64,000 nucleotides of DNA from Streptomyces sp. SN-593 (GTDB lineage: Bacteria; Actinomycetota; Actinomycetes; Streptomycetales; Streptomycetaceae): the NCBI RefSeq assembly GCF_016756395.1, contig NZ_AP018365.1, positions 6,079,001 through 6,143,000 of the forward strand. The letters are read 5' to 3'. The position numbers and the translations under genes were made by a program. Below, one piece after another: positions 36,518 to 45,229 of this stretch (position 1 is the first letter of the stretch; every line of letters begins with the position of its first letter). The notes under the pieces were generated by a model. The model searched no databases. It worked only from the letters and a program-made list of their open reading frames with translations, and was not told where the DNA came from.

Positions 36518-37510
36518 TCACGAACCGCCGGGCACCGTGAGACCGCACGTCTCCCGAGCCTTCGTGAGCTGTTCCTCCGGGGCGCCGAACGCGCTCCAGG
36601 GCATGCGGGAGGCGTAGGGGCCCATCAGCATGAAGGCCGCCCGCGCCTCGAACTCCTTGCGCGCCATGACCAGCGCGTGCGCGAGGTACGACAGGTCCAC
36701 CACCGGCGTGAACCGGTAACCCGGCACGTGTGGGAGCCACTTGTGGTAGATGCTCAACGCCGCTGTGCTCCACGGCGGTTGCTCCCACATCTTGTACGCG
36801 AGCGGGGCCGACGGGTTGTAGTTCTCGACCAGGGCCACCAGCGGGAGCAGCGACAGGGGCGATCCGCTGGGGGCCCGCTGACTCAGGAACGCGGCCACGT
36901 CCCAGACCTCGGACGCCTTGCCGCCGTTGCGGGGGAAGTAGATGGACAGGAAGCGGTGGTGCGCCTCACGGTTCCAGGGGTCGAGCCGCAGGATGTGGGA
37001 CAGCAGCCGCCAGGGGCCGGACGGTGCGGTCAACAACCCCTGCGGGGCGGGGTCGAAGGAACGGTGGAAGCGGGACAGCGAGAGCTGGGCCACCCACGGG
37101 GTCGGGTCCTGCGGCGCGTGGTCGGCCGCCTGCTGGCAGGCGCTCAGGGCGATCCTGGACAGGGCGGTGGCGCGGTCGTCCCCGGTCTCCGCGGCGCGCA
37201 CCGCCCGCAGGACGGCGACCCGGGCCCACAGCAGCGCCGACTCGGCGCACGGCTCCTCGGCGACCCAACGCTCTGTCAGATCCGAGTCCCACGCCTCGGA
37301 GGCGAGCACCAGCGAGCGGTGCGCGCGTAAGCCGAAGTCGTCCGCGGCCGAACGCAGGGCCTCGGATGCGCTCAGGTAGCGGCCGGCCTGCACATCCACG
37401 CAGGCGTCGGCCAACTGCCGGTCGTCCGCGGCGGAGTGCCAGATGTAGCGTCCTTCGAAGGACTGGTTCCGCGGCTTTTTCCGCGGCTCGCGCTGCCGCC
37501 GGCTACTCAC
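36518..37510 (-). CDS. Conserved hypothetical protein, helical repeats
   Basis: I do not recognise a named family for this 330-residue soluble protein. It is rich in helix pairs of TPR-like type (ADACVDVQAGRYLSASEALR; ARVAVLRAVRAAETGDDRAT), with no signal or membrane segment. The N terminus is Arg/Lys-rich. GTG 37510 has GGGGATG upstream. It is the first gene before the permease and may influence it, but that is only context. Confidence 0.75.
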   Translation of the reverse strand: MSSRRQREPRKKPRNQSFEGRYIWHSAADDRQLADACVDVQAGRYLSASEALRSAADDFGLRAHRSLVLASEAWDSDLTERWVAEEPCAESALLWARVAVLRAVRAAETGDDRATALSRIALSACQQAADHAPQDPTPWVAQLSLSRFHRSFDPAPQGLLTAPSGPWRLLSHILRLDPWNREAHHRFLSIYFPRNGGKASEVWDVAAFLSQRAPSGSPLSLLPLVALVENYNPSAPLAYKMWEQPPWSTAALSIYHKWLPHVPGYRFTPVVDLSYLAHALVMARKEFEARAAFMLMGPYASRMPWSAFGAPEEQLTKARETCGLTVPGGS

Positions 37511-37869
37511 CGTGCATCCCCGTCCCTCAGTCTCCGTTGTCGGCGCGTGCGTCGATGGCCAGTGGAAGCCGTCTCCCCGTGCGGGCGGGGCGGTCACGGC
37601 TCTCCGAACGCGCCAAAACGGAAATTCCGCTCCGTGTCGTGCTTGGCGTGGGAATTACTCGGAGTTGACGGAGGATGACTGTACGAGTCGATTTCACGGT
37701 GTGTCAAATACCTGCTTACGCGCTGTCGATCATCCCTCTCCTTTGCGGCTTTGGTGGGGCATGGGTACCAAAGGTCCCCCCGAGAACGGCGGAAGGCGGC
37801 CGACCGCCACCGCGGCCGACCGCCCTCCCGGTAGCCCGTCGTACGGGCTCCGCGAGGCCGCCGATCGCG
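37511..37869. other. Intergenic region
   Basis: No gene is supported. A GGCGGCCGACCGCC-type palindromic repeat (about 37795-37830) may act as terminator for the LTD gene, which ends at 37870. AT-richer sequence near 37620-37730 may hold the promoter of the hypothetical gene. Confidence 0.5.
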
Positions 37870-38328
37870 TCAGCACATGATGGAGGCGACACGCGTCGAG
37901 TGGTAGGAGCAGCTGTCGATCTTGGTTCCCTTCGAGGACCTCAGCGTCGCCGTGTCCTTGTCGTTGTTCCAGACGTACGCGGAACGCCCCTGGTACCGGT
38001 TCGCCGCCGTGTTCCGGCCTTTGCCGGTGTGTATGGTCACGGTTTTGTGAGCGCCGAGTGTGTAAGTGGTGAAGGTGTACTTGTGCTTCGACGCATCCGT
38101 TATCGTCCACCCCTTCAAGTTCGCCGACTTGCCGGTGGTGTTCGCTATCTGGACGTACTCCGCGTTGAGGCTGGTGTTCGTGCGCCGATCCACGCCCGGG
38201 CTGTTGTAGTAGATCTTGTGCACATGCACGGAACCGGTCGACGCGCTCGCCGGTGTCGGCGCGAGCACCGCCCCGGTGACGGCGGCCCCGGCCACGGCTC
38301 CGGCGGCGAGCATGCGAAAGCGATTCAT
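37870..38328 (-). CDS. Secreted lamin-tail-domain protein
   Basis: The 152-residue protein has a signal peptide (FRMLAAGAVAGAAVTGAVLA; cleavage near ASAS-TG) and one lamin-tail domain: HVHKIYYNSPGVDRRTNTSL, AEYVQIANTTGKSANLKGWT. Two Cys near the C terminus could form a disulfide. LTD proteins are found on bacterial cell surfaces, often with nucleases; function of the single-domain form is unknown. ATG 38328 has AGGGACACC upstream. Confidence 0.88.
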   Translation of the reverse strand: MNRFRMLAAGAVAGAAVTGAVLAPTPASASTGSVHVHKIYYNSPGVDRRTNTSLNAEYVQIANTTGKSANLKGWTITDASKHKYTFTTYTLGAHKTVTIHTGKGRNTAANRYQGRSAYVWNNDKDTATLRSSKGTKIDSCSYHSTRVASIMC

Positions 38329-39249
38329 GGTGTCCCTGTCGTCCCCTGGTCGATCCCGGGCGCCCCCCTGGCGGGCCCGGTGGACCGTCAGACTAGGGAC
38401 GAACCCCGCGCACCGCCCGCCCGTTACCCAACCGGGACGCAAGGCCGGTCCGACCCGCCCCAACGGCCCGTCTGCTCCCACCCGTCACGGGTGTGCGGCC
38501 GCCGCCGGGGCGCCGGAGGCCGGTCATGACTGCACGTCGTGTCCCCCCGGCTTCTCGCTCACCTCTCCCACCTCTCTCACCTCTCCCATCTCCCGCGGGA
38601 AGAGCCGCAGTGGCGGGTGGGGGAATGCGGGCGGCGGTGGGCGGCACCGATTCCGGCCGGCCCGCGCGGGAATGCGGGAAGACCGTGCGCGGACCGGTGG
38701 TGGTGGCGCCGCGAGTCCTGGGACCGGCACCGGTGGAATGACGTCGTCTGGGCGGAGGAACTCCGTCCGCCGGGCGCGTGGTGGTTCTGTTCGATATTCA
38801 TGGACATGACGGCCTCGCATTTCGTTGCTCGCGTGAGGAGACACTGAGAGGAGGGGAAACGGCGGCGGTTCCCTGCCGAACGCGCCTGCCCCGACCTCGT
38901 CTTCGTCGAGGCTACGACCTGCGGAGAGCGGTGTCATCCATCCACGGGTGGAGTGTGGACGGCGAATTTCTCCACCCGTGAAATAAACCCGGGGGTGGAG
39001 GACAGGATCCCGTCCCCCGTCGTACATTTCCGAGCGGCGGGGATTTCCCGCCGGACCGCGGATATGCGGAGGAACGGAAAGGACGGCCGGCCATGGACCA
39101 GTTGTGGGGCCTTCTCCCCTGGATCGTGTTCTCCGTCGTGTCGTACGCGCAACTGCGCGAGCACGCGGGCGGGTTGTCGTCGGTGTGGCCGGCGCTGACG
39201 GTGGCGGCGGCCTTGTGCGTGCGGCGGCCGTTCGTCGCCGTCACACGCC
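38329..39249. other. Gene-poor region with hairpin
   Basis: I find no convincing gene in this 920-bp stretch. The plus frame from ATG 39093 starts with a hydrophobic segment (WGLLPWIVFSVVSYAQL) and good SD-like sequence but has no stop until 42287, so a real gene would need a frameshift. A CACGGGTGGAG/CTCCACCCGTG inverted repeat (38943-38953; 38970-38980) is perfect over 11 bp. Confidence 0.5.
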
Positions 39250-39278
39250 GACGCGCCCCGCCGGGGGCGGGGCGCGTC
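39250..39278 (-). terminator. Terminator of the chitinase gene
   Basis: GACGCGCCCCGCC (39250-39262) pairs perfectly with 39266-39278 across GGG, a 13-bp stem, 34 bp after the chitinase stop on the minus strand. Confidence 0.8.
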
Positions 39279-39311
39279 AGTGCGCGAGGCGCGGGTGGGG
39301 CAGGGAGCGGG

Positions 39312-40400
39312 TCAGCAGGAGAGGTTGCTTCCGGCGGGGACGCCGAGGATCGAGGTGAAGTTCTCGTAGGCGTTGACGCGGTCCTGGACCTCGGCCGGGT
39401 TGCCGCCGTTGCACTCGACACTGCCGTTGATGCTGCGGATGGTCTCGCCGAAGCCGGCGCCGTTGACCATGGCGTTGTGCGGGGTCATGGTGCCCGGTCC
39501 GGTCTGGGTGTCCCAGTACCAGAGGCCGGTCTTCCAGGCGACGGCCGGGTCGGTCTGCACCAGGTTGGGGTTGTCGAGGAGGTCGATGCCGAGCGCGTCA
39601 CCGGCCGCCTTGTAGTTGAAGTTCCAGCTCAGCTGGATCGGACCGCGGCCGTAGTAGGCGGACTGGCCGGCCGGGCATCCGTAGGGCTGGCTGGTGTCGC
39701 AGTAGTGCGAGTAGTTGGAGGTGTTCTGCTCGACGATGTAGACGAGCCCGCCGGTCTCGTGGCTGACGTTGGCCAGGAAGGCCGCGGCCTCCTGCTTCTG
39801 GACGGTGGCGCTGCCGGTGGTGGCGAAGCCCGGGTAGGCGCTCAGGGCCGCGGTGAGGCCGGCGTAGGTGTAGAAGGGGTTCCGGCTCGGGAACATGCTG
39901 TTGAACTGGGCCTCGCTGACGACGAATCCGCCGTTGCTCGGAGGCGTGGTGCCGCCACCGCCGGAGCAGGTGTACGGGCTCCAGTACCAGGTGCTGATGG
40001 TCGGGTCGTAGCCCGGGTTGTCGTGGGTGGCGATGTAGTCGCTGCCGTTGCTGTACTGCACGATGTCACCGGTGACGTAGCTCTTGCCGGCGACCCAGGC
40101 GGGGTAGCTGCAACTGGAGCTGCCTCCGGTCGAGCCGCCGGTGCCGCCGCTGGAGGTGCCGCAGCCGCCCTGGTCGGCCCAGACGTCGGCGGCGCCGGGC
40201 GTCTCGCCCTGGGTCCACCACTTCGCCGACCAGTTGTGCCCGTTGTAGGAGGCGGTCTGGCCGCCGGTGTAGACGGAGGAGGAACTCCAGGCGGCCGCGC
40301 AGTCCGTGGCCGAGGCGGTGGATGCGAAGGGGACCAGGACTGCCAGGCCGACCGCGACGGCGAGCGCGGTGAGGAAGGCGATGAACCGTTGTCTCGACAC
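39312..40400 (-). CDS. Secreted GH19 chitinase with two CBM5/12
   Basis: The enzyme hydrolyses chitin by inversion. The 362-residue protein has a signal peptide (FIAFLTALAVAVGLAVLVPF), two CBM5/12-type chitin-binding domains (about 35-80: YTGGQTASYNGHNWSAKWWT; 97-145: YVTGDIVQYSNGSDYIATHD), a Gly/Ser linker and the GH19 domain (about 158-362) with HETGG (Glu215) and Glu224 in VEQN. GTG 40400 has GGGAG upstream. DasR-like boxes precede it. Confidence 0.93.
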   Translation of the reverse strand: MSRQRFIAFLTALAVAVGLAVLVPFASTASATDCAAAWSSSSVYTGGQTASYNGHNWSAKWWTQGETPGAADVWADQGGCGTSSGGTGGSTGGSSSCSYPAWVAGKSYVTGDIVQYSNGSDYIATHDNPGYDPTISTWYWSPYTCSGGGGTTPPSNGGFVVSEAQFNSMFPSRNPFYTYAGLTAALSAYPGFATTGSATVQKQEAAAFLANVSHETGGLVYIVEQNTSNYSHYCDTSQPYGCPAGQSAYYGRGPIQLSWNFNYKAAGDALGIDLLDNPNLVQTDPAVAWKTGLWYWDTQTGPGTMTPHNAMVNGAGFGETIRSINGSVECNGGNPAEVQDRVNAYENFTSILGVPAGSNLSC

Positions 40401-40457
40401 GTGACCACTCCCTGTGGGGGTGAGAAGTGGGACCGGGGATCAGCACTCAAACGGAAA

Positions 40458-40486
40458 TGGTCTGAACCTGTCAATAGTCCAGACCA
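40458..40486 (-). promoter_or_regulatory. DasR-like boxes at the chitinase promoter
   Basis: TGGTCTGAACC (40458-40468) and TAGTCCAGACCA (40475-40486; TGGTCTGGACTA on the minus strand) face each other and match the dre/chitinase repeat TGGTCTAGACCA at most positions. A minus-strand -35 TTGACA (40474-40469) lies between them. Confidence 0.8.
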
Positions 40487-40673
40487 ATCCCCGGGGGTGG
40501 TGAAGGGGTGCGACGGGCGGCTTCCCGCCCGCTGTGGGGGCGGATGTGCCCGGTGTTGTCCGTGGGGCGATGGCGAGAACGGGGGAGCCGTGGCGCCGAG
40601 TCGGCTGGTGAACGGGGAGAAGGGGCCGGGGTGTTCGAGGGTTCGGGTGTGGGGACGGGAGGAGGGGCGCCGG

Positions 40674-42122
40674 TCAGTTGTCGCGCGTGATCCAGTCGCT
40701 GCCGCCGAGCGGGTAGTCGTAGCCGGGACGGTCGACGTCGGCGCTGGTGCGGAACGGGAGACCGTCGTCGTCGATGCGGACGGTGCCGTGGCGGTTGCCG
40801 CTGGACCAGTCCAGGCTCAGGTCCCAGCGGACGTCGTGCGCCTTGGTGTGGGCGGTGACGTAGAAGACCTCGGGGTCGGACTCGCTGACCTTGTAGGGGA
40901 AGTCGCGCTGGCCGTTCTTCACGGTGACGGTGGGGCTGCCGTCGTCCAGGTCGATGTCGAAGGACTTGGAGTCGACGCCGCCGCCGCACCCGACCCCCAT
41001 GGAGTAGTCGTTCCAGGCGAGGGGCGCGTCCTTGGTGAGGGCGCGGACGTGCAGGGCCTCCAGGACGACGGTCTCCGCGCCGGTGCCCTGGACGGTGAGG
41101 GCGACGCGCTGCTCGTCCGAGGAGACCGCGCCGTACGCGGCGGCCCAGCGGGGCGCGTCCTGCTCGTTCGCCGGCGGACCGACCTGGGCGGGCGCGCTGT
41201 CGACGAGGAAGTGCTGGCTACAGGGGCTGTCGTAGACGTAGGGGCGGGTGCCGACGGTGAGCGGGGCGGCGTTGCCGGTGCTGCCGGTGGGAGGGAGTGC
41301 GGCATTCCGTCCCGGACCGGCCGAGGGAGCGCCGGTCGTGCCCGTGCCCGTACCGGTGGCGGATGCCGAGGCGGAGGGGGAGTGGCGCTGTCCGGTCGGG
41401 GACGGGGTGGCGGAGGGCGGTTCGGCGTCGGCCGCGGTGCTGGGAGATGTGGCGCCGGCCTGCTGGTCCCGGGAGTCGTGGCCGGTGCCGGTCCAGGGAT
41501 GGGTGAGGAACGTGGTGGCCGCGAGGAGGACGGCGGCCGTGGCGGAGGCGATCAGGGCGGTGCGGCGGCGCCGCGGCGAGAGGGGGCCGGGGAGCAGTCG
41601 CTCGACGACGGGTTCGGACGGCTCGGACGGTGCGGGCGAATCCGGGGGAGTGCCGGGACCGGCAGACGTGGTGGGGGAGGTGGTGGAGTCCGGTCCGGTG
41701 GGCACGGCGGACCGGGTGGGCGCATGCGGTCGGTCCGCCGCAGGGCCGTCCGCCGGCTCGCCCGCACGATCGTCTGCCGTGTCGTCCGCCTCGTCGTGGG
41801 TCGGATCGTCCGCCGGGACGTCCGTGCTGCGCTCGTGCGGCGCCGCCGGGGCGCTCCTGGTGGCGCGGGCGGCGTCCGCGAGGATCCAGCGGCGGTGCAG
41901 TTCGACGAGTTCCCGCGGTGTGGCGCGGCAGGCACGGGCGAGGCGTTCGACCGGGGCGTAGTCGTTGGGAAGGGCGGTCCCGTTGCAGTAGCGGTGCAGG
42001 GTCGAGGTGCTCAGGTGCAGCCGCTTGGCCAGCGCCCCGTAGCTCAGGCCCGACCGGTCCTTGAGTTCGCGCAGGAGCGTGGCGAACGCGTCCGTCTCCC
42101 CTGCCCCCGCCGCACTCGACAA
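40674..42122 (-). CDS. Membrane-anchored XRE-type regulator, TTG start
   Basis: The 482-residue protein has an XRE HTH (about 14-75; LSYGALAKRLHLSTSTLHRY), a long acidic/Pro-Thr linker, one membrane helix (about 188-206; TALIASATAAVLLAATTFL) after RRRR, and a secreted C-terminal domain (about 290-482) with two conserved-looking Cys. This is a one-component sensor topology like CadC with a different DNA-binding fold. The start is TTG 42122: AGGGGAGGG lies five bases before it and no ATG or GTG is placed better. Confidence 0.83.
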   Translation of the reverse strand: MSSAAGAGETDAFATLLRELKDRSGLSYGALAKRLHLSTSTLHRYCNGTALPNDYAPVERLARACRATPRELVELHRRWILADAARATRSAPAAPHERSTDVPADDPTHDEADDTADDRAGEPADGPAADRPHAPTRSAVPTGPDSTTSPTTSAGPGTPPDSPAPSEPSEPVVERLLPGPLSPRRRRTALIASATAAVLLAATTFLTHPWTGTGHDSRDQQAGATSPSTAADAEPPSATPSPTGQRHSPSASASATGTGTGTTGAPSAGPGRNAALPPTGSTGNAAPLTVGTRPYVYDSPCSQHFLVDSAPAQVGPPANEQDAPRWAAAYGAVSSDEQRVALTVQGTGAETVVLEALHVRALTKDAPLAWNDYSMGVGCGGGVDSKSFDIDLDDGSPTVTVKNGQRDFPYKVSESDPEVFYVTAHTKAHDVRWDLSLDWSSGNRHGTVRIDDDGLPFRTSADVDRPGYDYPLGGSDWITRDN

Positions 42123-42220
42123 CGGTCCCTCCCCTTCGCGGTGTTCCGTTCATCCAAGCACCCCGGGCAGTCGCACCGCGAAGCCGGGCGGGCCTGCCGG
42201 ACGGCGGTGTCCCGCTGCTG

Positions 42221-43102
42221 TCAGCCGTCGCTGGTGAGGGGCGGCGCGGTGTCGGCGCCCGGGGTCCGGCCGGTCATGCGGCGGTAGAACTTGACGAAGT
42301 TGGAGGCGTCCACGAATCCGAGCCGCTGGGAGAGGGCCGCCACGGTCGTGTCGGAGGTGGTGAGCCGGCGCCGTGCCTCCAGGGCGATCCGGTCGTCCAG
42401 GAAGCGCTTGGCGCTGCCGCCCGTGACCTGGCGTACGGCCCGGTCGATGGTGCGTGCGCTGGCGTGCACCTCGGGCACGTAGTCGAGGACGTGGTGGTGG
42501 CGGGCGTAGCCGGCCTCCACGGCTGCCGCGAAGCGCGTGAAGACCTCCGGCGGGCCGTGCGGCCCGGCCGCCACCCGCGGCGCCGCGCCCACCAGTGGGG
42601 CCAACGCGAGCCGGAGCGCGTCGGCGGCGTCACGGCGGTCCGGACCGCGCGCGAGCAGCACTTCCAGGTGCTCGATCCCGATCCGGGTGAGGGCGTCGCG
42701 CGGATCGGCCCGCCACTGCGATGCCTGTGCGGCCTGCGCGGCCCGGGCGGCGCTGTCCGCGAAGGCGGCCACCGTGGTGCCCGGGACCAGGACGTCTCCG
42801 GTGAACAGCAGCAGAACGCCGTGCAGGCCGGCGTGGTCCACGACGTGGTGGACCTGCCCCGGCCGTACCCAGAACACCGCTCCCGCCGCCAGCCGGGCCG
42901 GCCGGAAGTCGATCTCGTGCCGCCCCGACCCGCCCGTGACCAGCCCGACGACGTGGAAGTCCGGCCGCACCGGCTGCCGGGACACCGGCCCGGCCAGCAC
43001 CGGTGTCGCCGGAAAGCGGCGCACCTCGATCGGGACCGACGCCGCCGTCCCCGCCGCCGCGTATCCGACACCGAGCACCGGTTGACCATTTTTTACCACC
43101 AC
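42221..43102 (-). CDS. AraC family regulator
   Basis: The 293-residue protein has a cupin-like ligand domain (HEIDFRPARLAAGAVFWVRP, GQVHHVVD) and a C-terminal AraC double HTH (RRLTTSDTTVAALSQRLGFV, ASNFVKFYRRMTGRTPG). It probably activates or represses the divergent hydrolase. GTG 43102 (or 43099) is the best start; TAGTTT lies eight bases before it, so translation may be leaderless. An ATG in another frame at 43089 is not the start. Confidence 0.83.
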   Translation of the reverse strand: MVVKNGQPVLGVGYAAAGTAASVPIEVRRFPATPVLAGPVSRQPVRPDFHVVGLVTGGSGRHEIDFRPARLAAGAVFWVRPGQVHHVVDHAGLHGVLLLFTGDVLVPGTTVAAFADSAARAAQAAQASQWRADPRDALTRIGIEHLEVLLARGPDRRDAADALRLALAPLVGAAPRVAAGPHGPPEVFTRFAAAVEAGYARHHHVLDYVPEVHASARTIDRAVRQVTGGSAKRFLDDRIALEARRRLTTSDTTVAALSQRLGFVDASNFVKFYRRMTGRTPGADTAPPLTSDG

Positions 43103-43172
43103 AGGTCGACAAACTACCTCGTCGGAGCGGCCAGGCGACGTTGTACTGGAAGCGAGCCGTCCTGAAAGGACC

Positions 43173-44039
43173 ATGATGACGATCACTATTTCCGGCGACG
43201 CACGCCTGCGGGTCGCCGACTCCGGGGGCAGCGGGCCCGCCGTGCTCTTCCTGCACGGGAACCTGATGGACCACACGATGTGGGACGGGGTGGTCGCCGA
43301 ACTGGCGGGGTACCGCTGCATCCGCTTCGACTTCCGGCTGCACGGCGCCACCGAGGACAGCGGCGAACCGTTCACCTACTGGACCGCCGCGCGGGACGCG
43401 CTCGCGGTGCTGGAGGGCGCGGGCGTCCGGTCCGCCCACCTTGTCGGGCACTCCCAGGGCGGGTTCACCGCGCTGCGGGCGGCGCTGCTGCGACCGGCTG
43501 CGGTGCGGTCGCTGACGTTGATCGACACCGCGGCGACCGCGTTTCCCGGGGAGGCGCTGGGCCGGATGGCGCAGATCCGCGACGGATTCGCCGCGGGCGC
43601 GGGCGCGGACCTCGGTGCCGACGCCGATCACGACCTCGACGCCACCCTCGACGGTGCCCCCGCCCCCGGCGCGGTCCCTGACCCGGTCACCGCCACCGGC
43701 GCCGCCGTGCTGCGGCTCCTGCTCGGCCCCGACCAGCCGGCCGCCGCGAGCTGGCTGGAACGGCTGCGGCGCCAGCCGCCCCGCCGGCTGAGCACCGCGG
43801 TCGGCACCCTGATGGGCGTGGACGACATCCTCCCGCGGCTGGCCGAGGTGACCGCGCCGGCCACCGTCATCCACGGCACCGACGACCTGCCCATCCCGGT
43901 CGGCGCCGGCCGGGCCCTCGCCGCCGCGCTGCCCGCCGCAGTGCCCGCCCACCTGATCGAAGGGGCCGGCCACACCCCGCCGATCACCCACCCGGTGCGC
44001 ACCGCCGCCCTGCTCGCCGCGTTCCTGCGTCACACGTGA
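43173..44039 (+). CDS. Alpha/beta hydrolase
   Basis: The 288-residue protein has the fold motifs VLFLHGNLMDHTMWDGV (oxyanion region), nucleophile elbow GHSQGG, acid Asp in VIHGTDDLPIP and base His in EGAGHTPPI. It would hydrolyse an ester, lactone or C-C bond. An inserted Asp/Ala-rich cap segment is at about 148-170. AAAGGACC precedes the start. The divergent AraC gene should control it. Confidence 0.88.
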   Translation: MMTITISGDARLRVADSGGSGPAVLFLHGNLMDHTMWDGVVAELAGYRCIRFDFRLHGATEDSGEPFTYWTAARDALAVLEGAGVRSAHLVGHSQGGFTALRAALLRPAAVRSLTLIDTAATAFPGEALGRMAQIRDGFAAGAGADLGADADHDLDATLDGAPAPGAVPDPVTATGAAVLRLLLGPDQPAAASWLERLRRQPPRRLSTAVGTLMGVDDILPRLAEVTAPATVIHGTDDLPIPVGAGRALAAALPAAVPAHLIEGAGHTPPITHPVRTAALLAAFLRHT

Positions 44040-44158
44040 GCCACACGGGAATCGTGGGTCCGTGGCCTCCTGCCCGGGGGCGTTGGCCGGGCAGCCGATG
44101 ACCGACGGTTCCGCACCGCCTCGGACGGGACATGACCGGGGGCACGCCCCGGCACGGC

Positions 44159-44998
44159 TCAGCCGGAGATCTCCTGGTGGCCGAGAGACGAGACCAGGGC
44201 CAGCGCGTCCGCGTCGGGGGAGCCGGGCCGCGCGGTGTAGACGACCAGCCGGGCGTTGCTGTCCGCGACGGTCAGCACGTCGCAGTCGAGCGTGACCAGG
44301 CCGACCTCGGGATGGGCGACGGTCTTGCGGCCGTCGGTGCGCGCCGCGACCGGACGGCCCTCCCAGAGCCGGGCGAACGCGCCGCTCTCCCGGCACAGGT
44401 CGTCGACGAGACCCGCCAGCTTCGGGTCGTGGGGGAAGAGCCCGACCGCGTGGTGCAGGTCGGCGACGGCCTCCCGCCGGAAGGCGTCCTCCTCGTCCGC
44501 GCTGTACACGATCCTGGTCGGCGGGCCGCAGAAGTGGCGCCACAGCAGGTTGCGTTCCCGGCCCGAGGCGTGTGGGGAGTGGCCCAGCAGCGCGGTCGCG
44601 GGGTGGTTGACGCTGATGATCTGCCAGGCGGCGTCGATGACCATCACCGGGGTGTCGGCCAGCCGGTCCAGGATGCGCTGGACGCCGGGGGAGAGGTGGC
44701 GGTCGATCTGCCCCGCCGCCGGGGGCAGGTGCCCGGCCGCACGGAACAGGTGGTCGCGTTCGGCCCGCGTCAGCCGCAGCGCGCGGGACAGCGAGCCGAG
44801 GACCGAGGGGGACGGGGGCCGCACGCGGCCCTGCTCGACCCGCGCCAGATAGTCGACGGAGATGCCCGCCAGCGCGGCGACCTCCTCCCGCCGCAGGCCG
44901 CGGGCCCGCCGTGATCCGCCCGGCGGCAGGCCCGCCTCCGCCGGGGTCAGCCGGTCGCGCCACGACCGCAGGCACCGGGCCACTTCTTCGTCGCTCAT
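44159..44998 (-). CDS. MmyB-like XRE regulator
   Basis: The 279-residue protein has an XRE HTH (about 20-80; REEVAALAGISVDYLARVEQ) and then an MLTR/MmyB-like ligand domain: SVNHPATALLGHSP, the pattern NLLWRHFCGP, and FARLWEGRPVAARTDGRKTV. These sense fatty-acid-like or antibiotic ligands in the methylenomycin system (MmyB). It is often next to an SDR; here one lies 230 bp away, on the same strand. AGGAGG precedes ATG 44998. Confidence 0.9.
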   Translation of the reverse strand: MSDEEVARCLRSWRDRLTPAEAGLPPGGSRRARGLRREEVAALAGISVDYLARVEQGRVRPPSPSVLGSLSRALRLTRAERDHLFRAAGHLPPAAGQIDRHLSPGVQRILDRLADTPVMVIDAAWQIISVNHPATALLGHSPHASGRERNLLWRHFCGPPTRIVYSADEEDAFRREAVADLHHAVGLFPHDPKLAGLVDDLCRESGAFARLWEGRPVAARTDGRKTVAHPEVGLVTLDCDVLTVADSNARLVVYTARPGSPDADALALVSSLGHQEISG

Positions 44999-45048
44999 CG
45001 AGACGCCTCCTGTCCTTCCACCGTCATACTCCCCGACCCGGGGCGACA

Positions 45049-45190
45049 CCCGGTCCGCCCGCCCCGTCGCTGGGTCAACTCGCCCGGCGACACCCGGTCC
45101 GCCCGCCCCGTCGCTGGGTCGACCCGCTCGGCGCCCGGTCCGCCCGCCCCGTCGCTGGGTCGACCCGCTCGGCGCCCGGTCCGCCCGCCC
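45049..45190. repeat. Tandem 41-44 bp repeats
   Basis: Units starting CCCGGTCCGCCCGCCCCGTC begin at 45049, 45093, 45134 and 45175 (spacing 44, 41, 41). The last one is partial. The array lies between the MmyB-like gene start and the SDR stop. Confidence 0.9.
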
Positions 45191-45229
45191 GTCGGGGGGC
45201 CAACCCGCCAAGCCCCCGCTCGCAGGTCC

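Noticed and set aside
39093..42287. Plus-strand frame with a hydrophobic start (WGLLPWIVFSVV) and fair SD
   Set aside because: No stop for 3 kb; it runs antisense to the chitinase and the XRE gene. Only the first 60 residues could be real, and then only with a frameshift.
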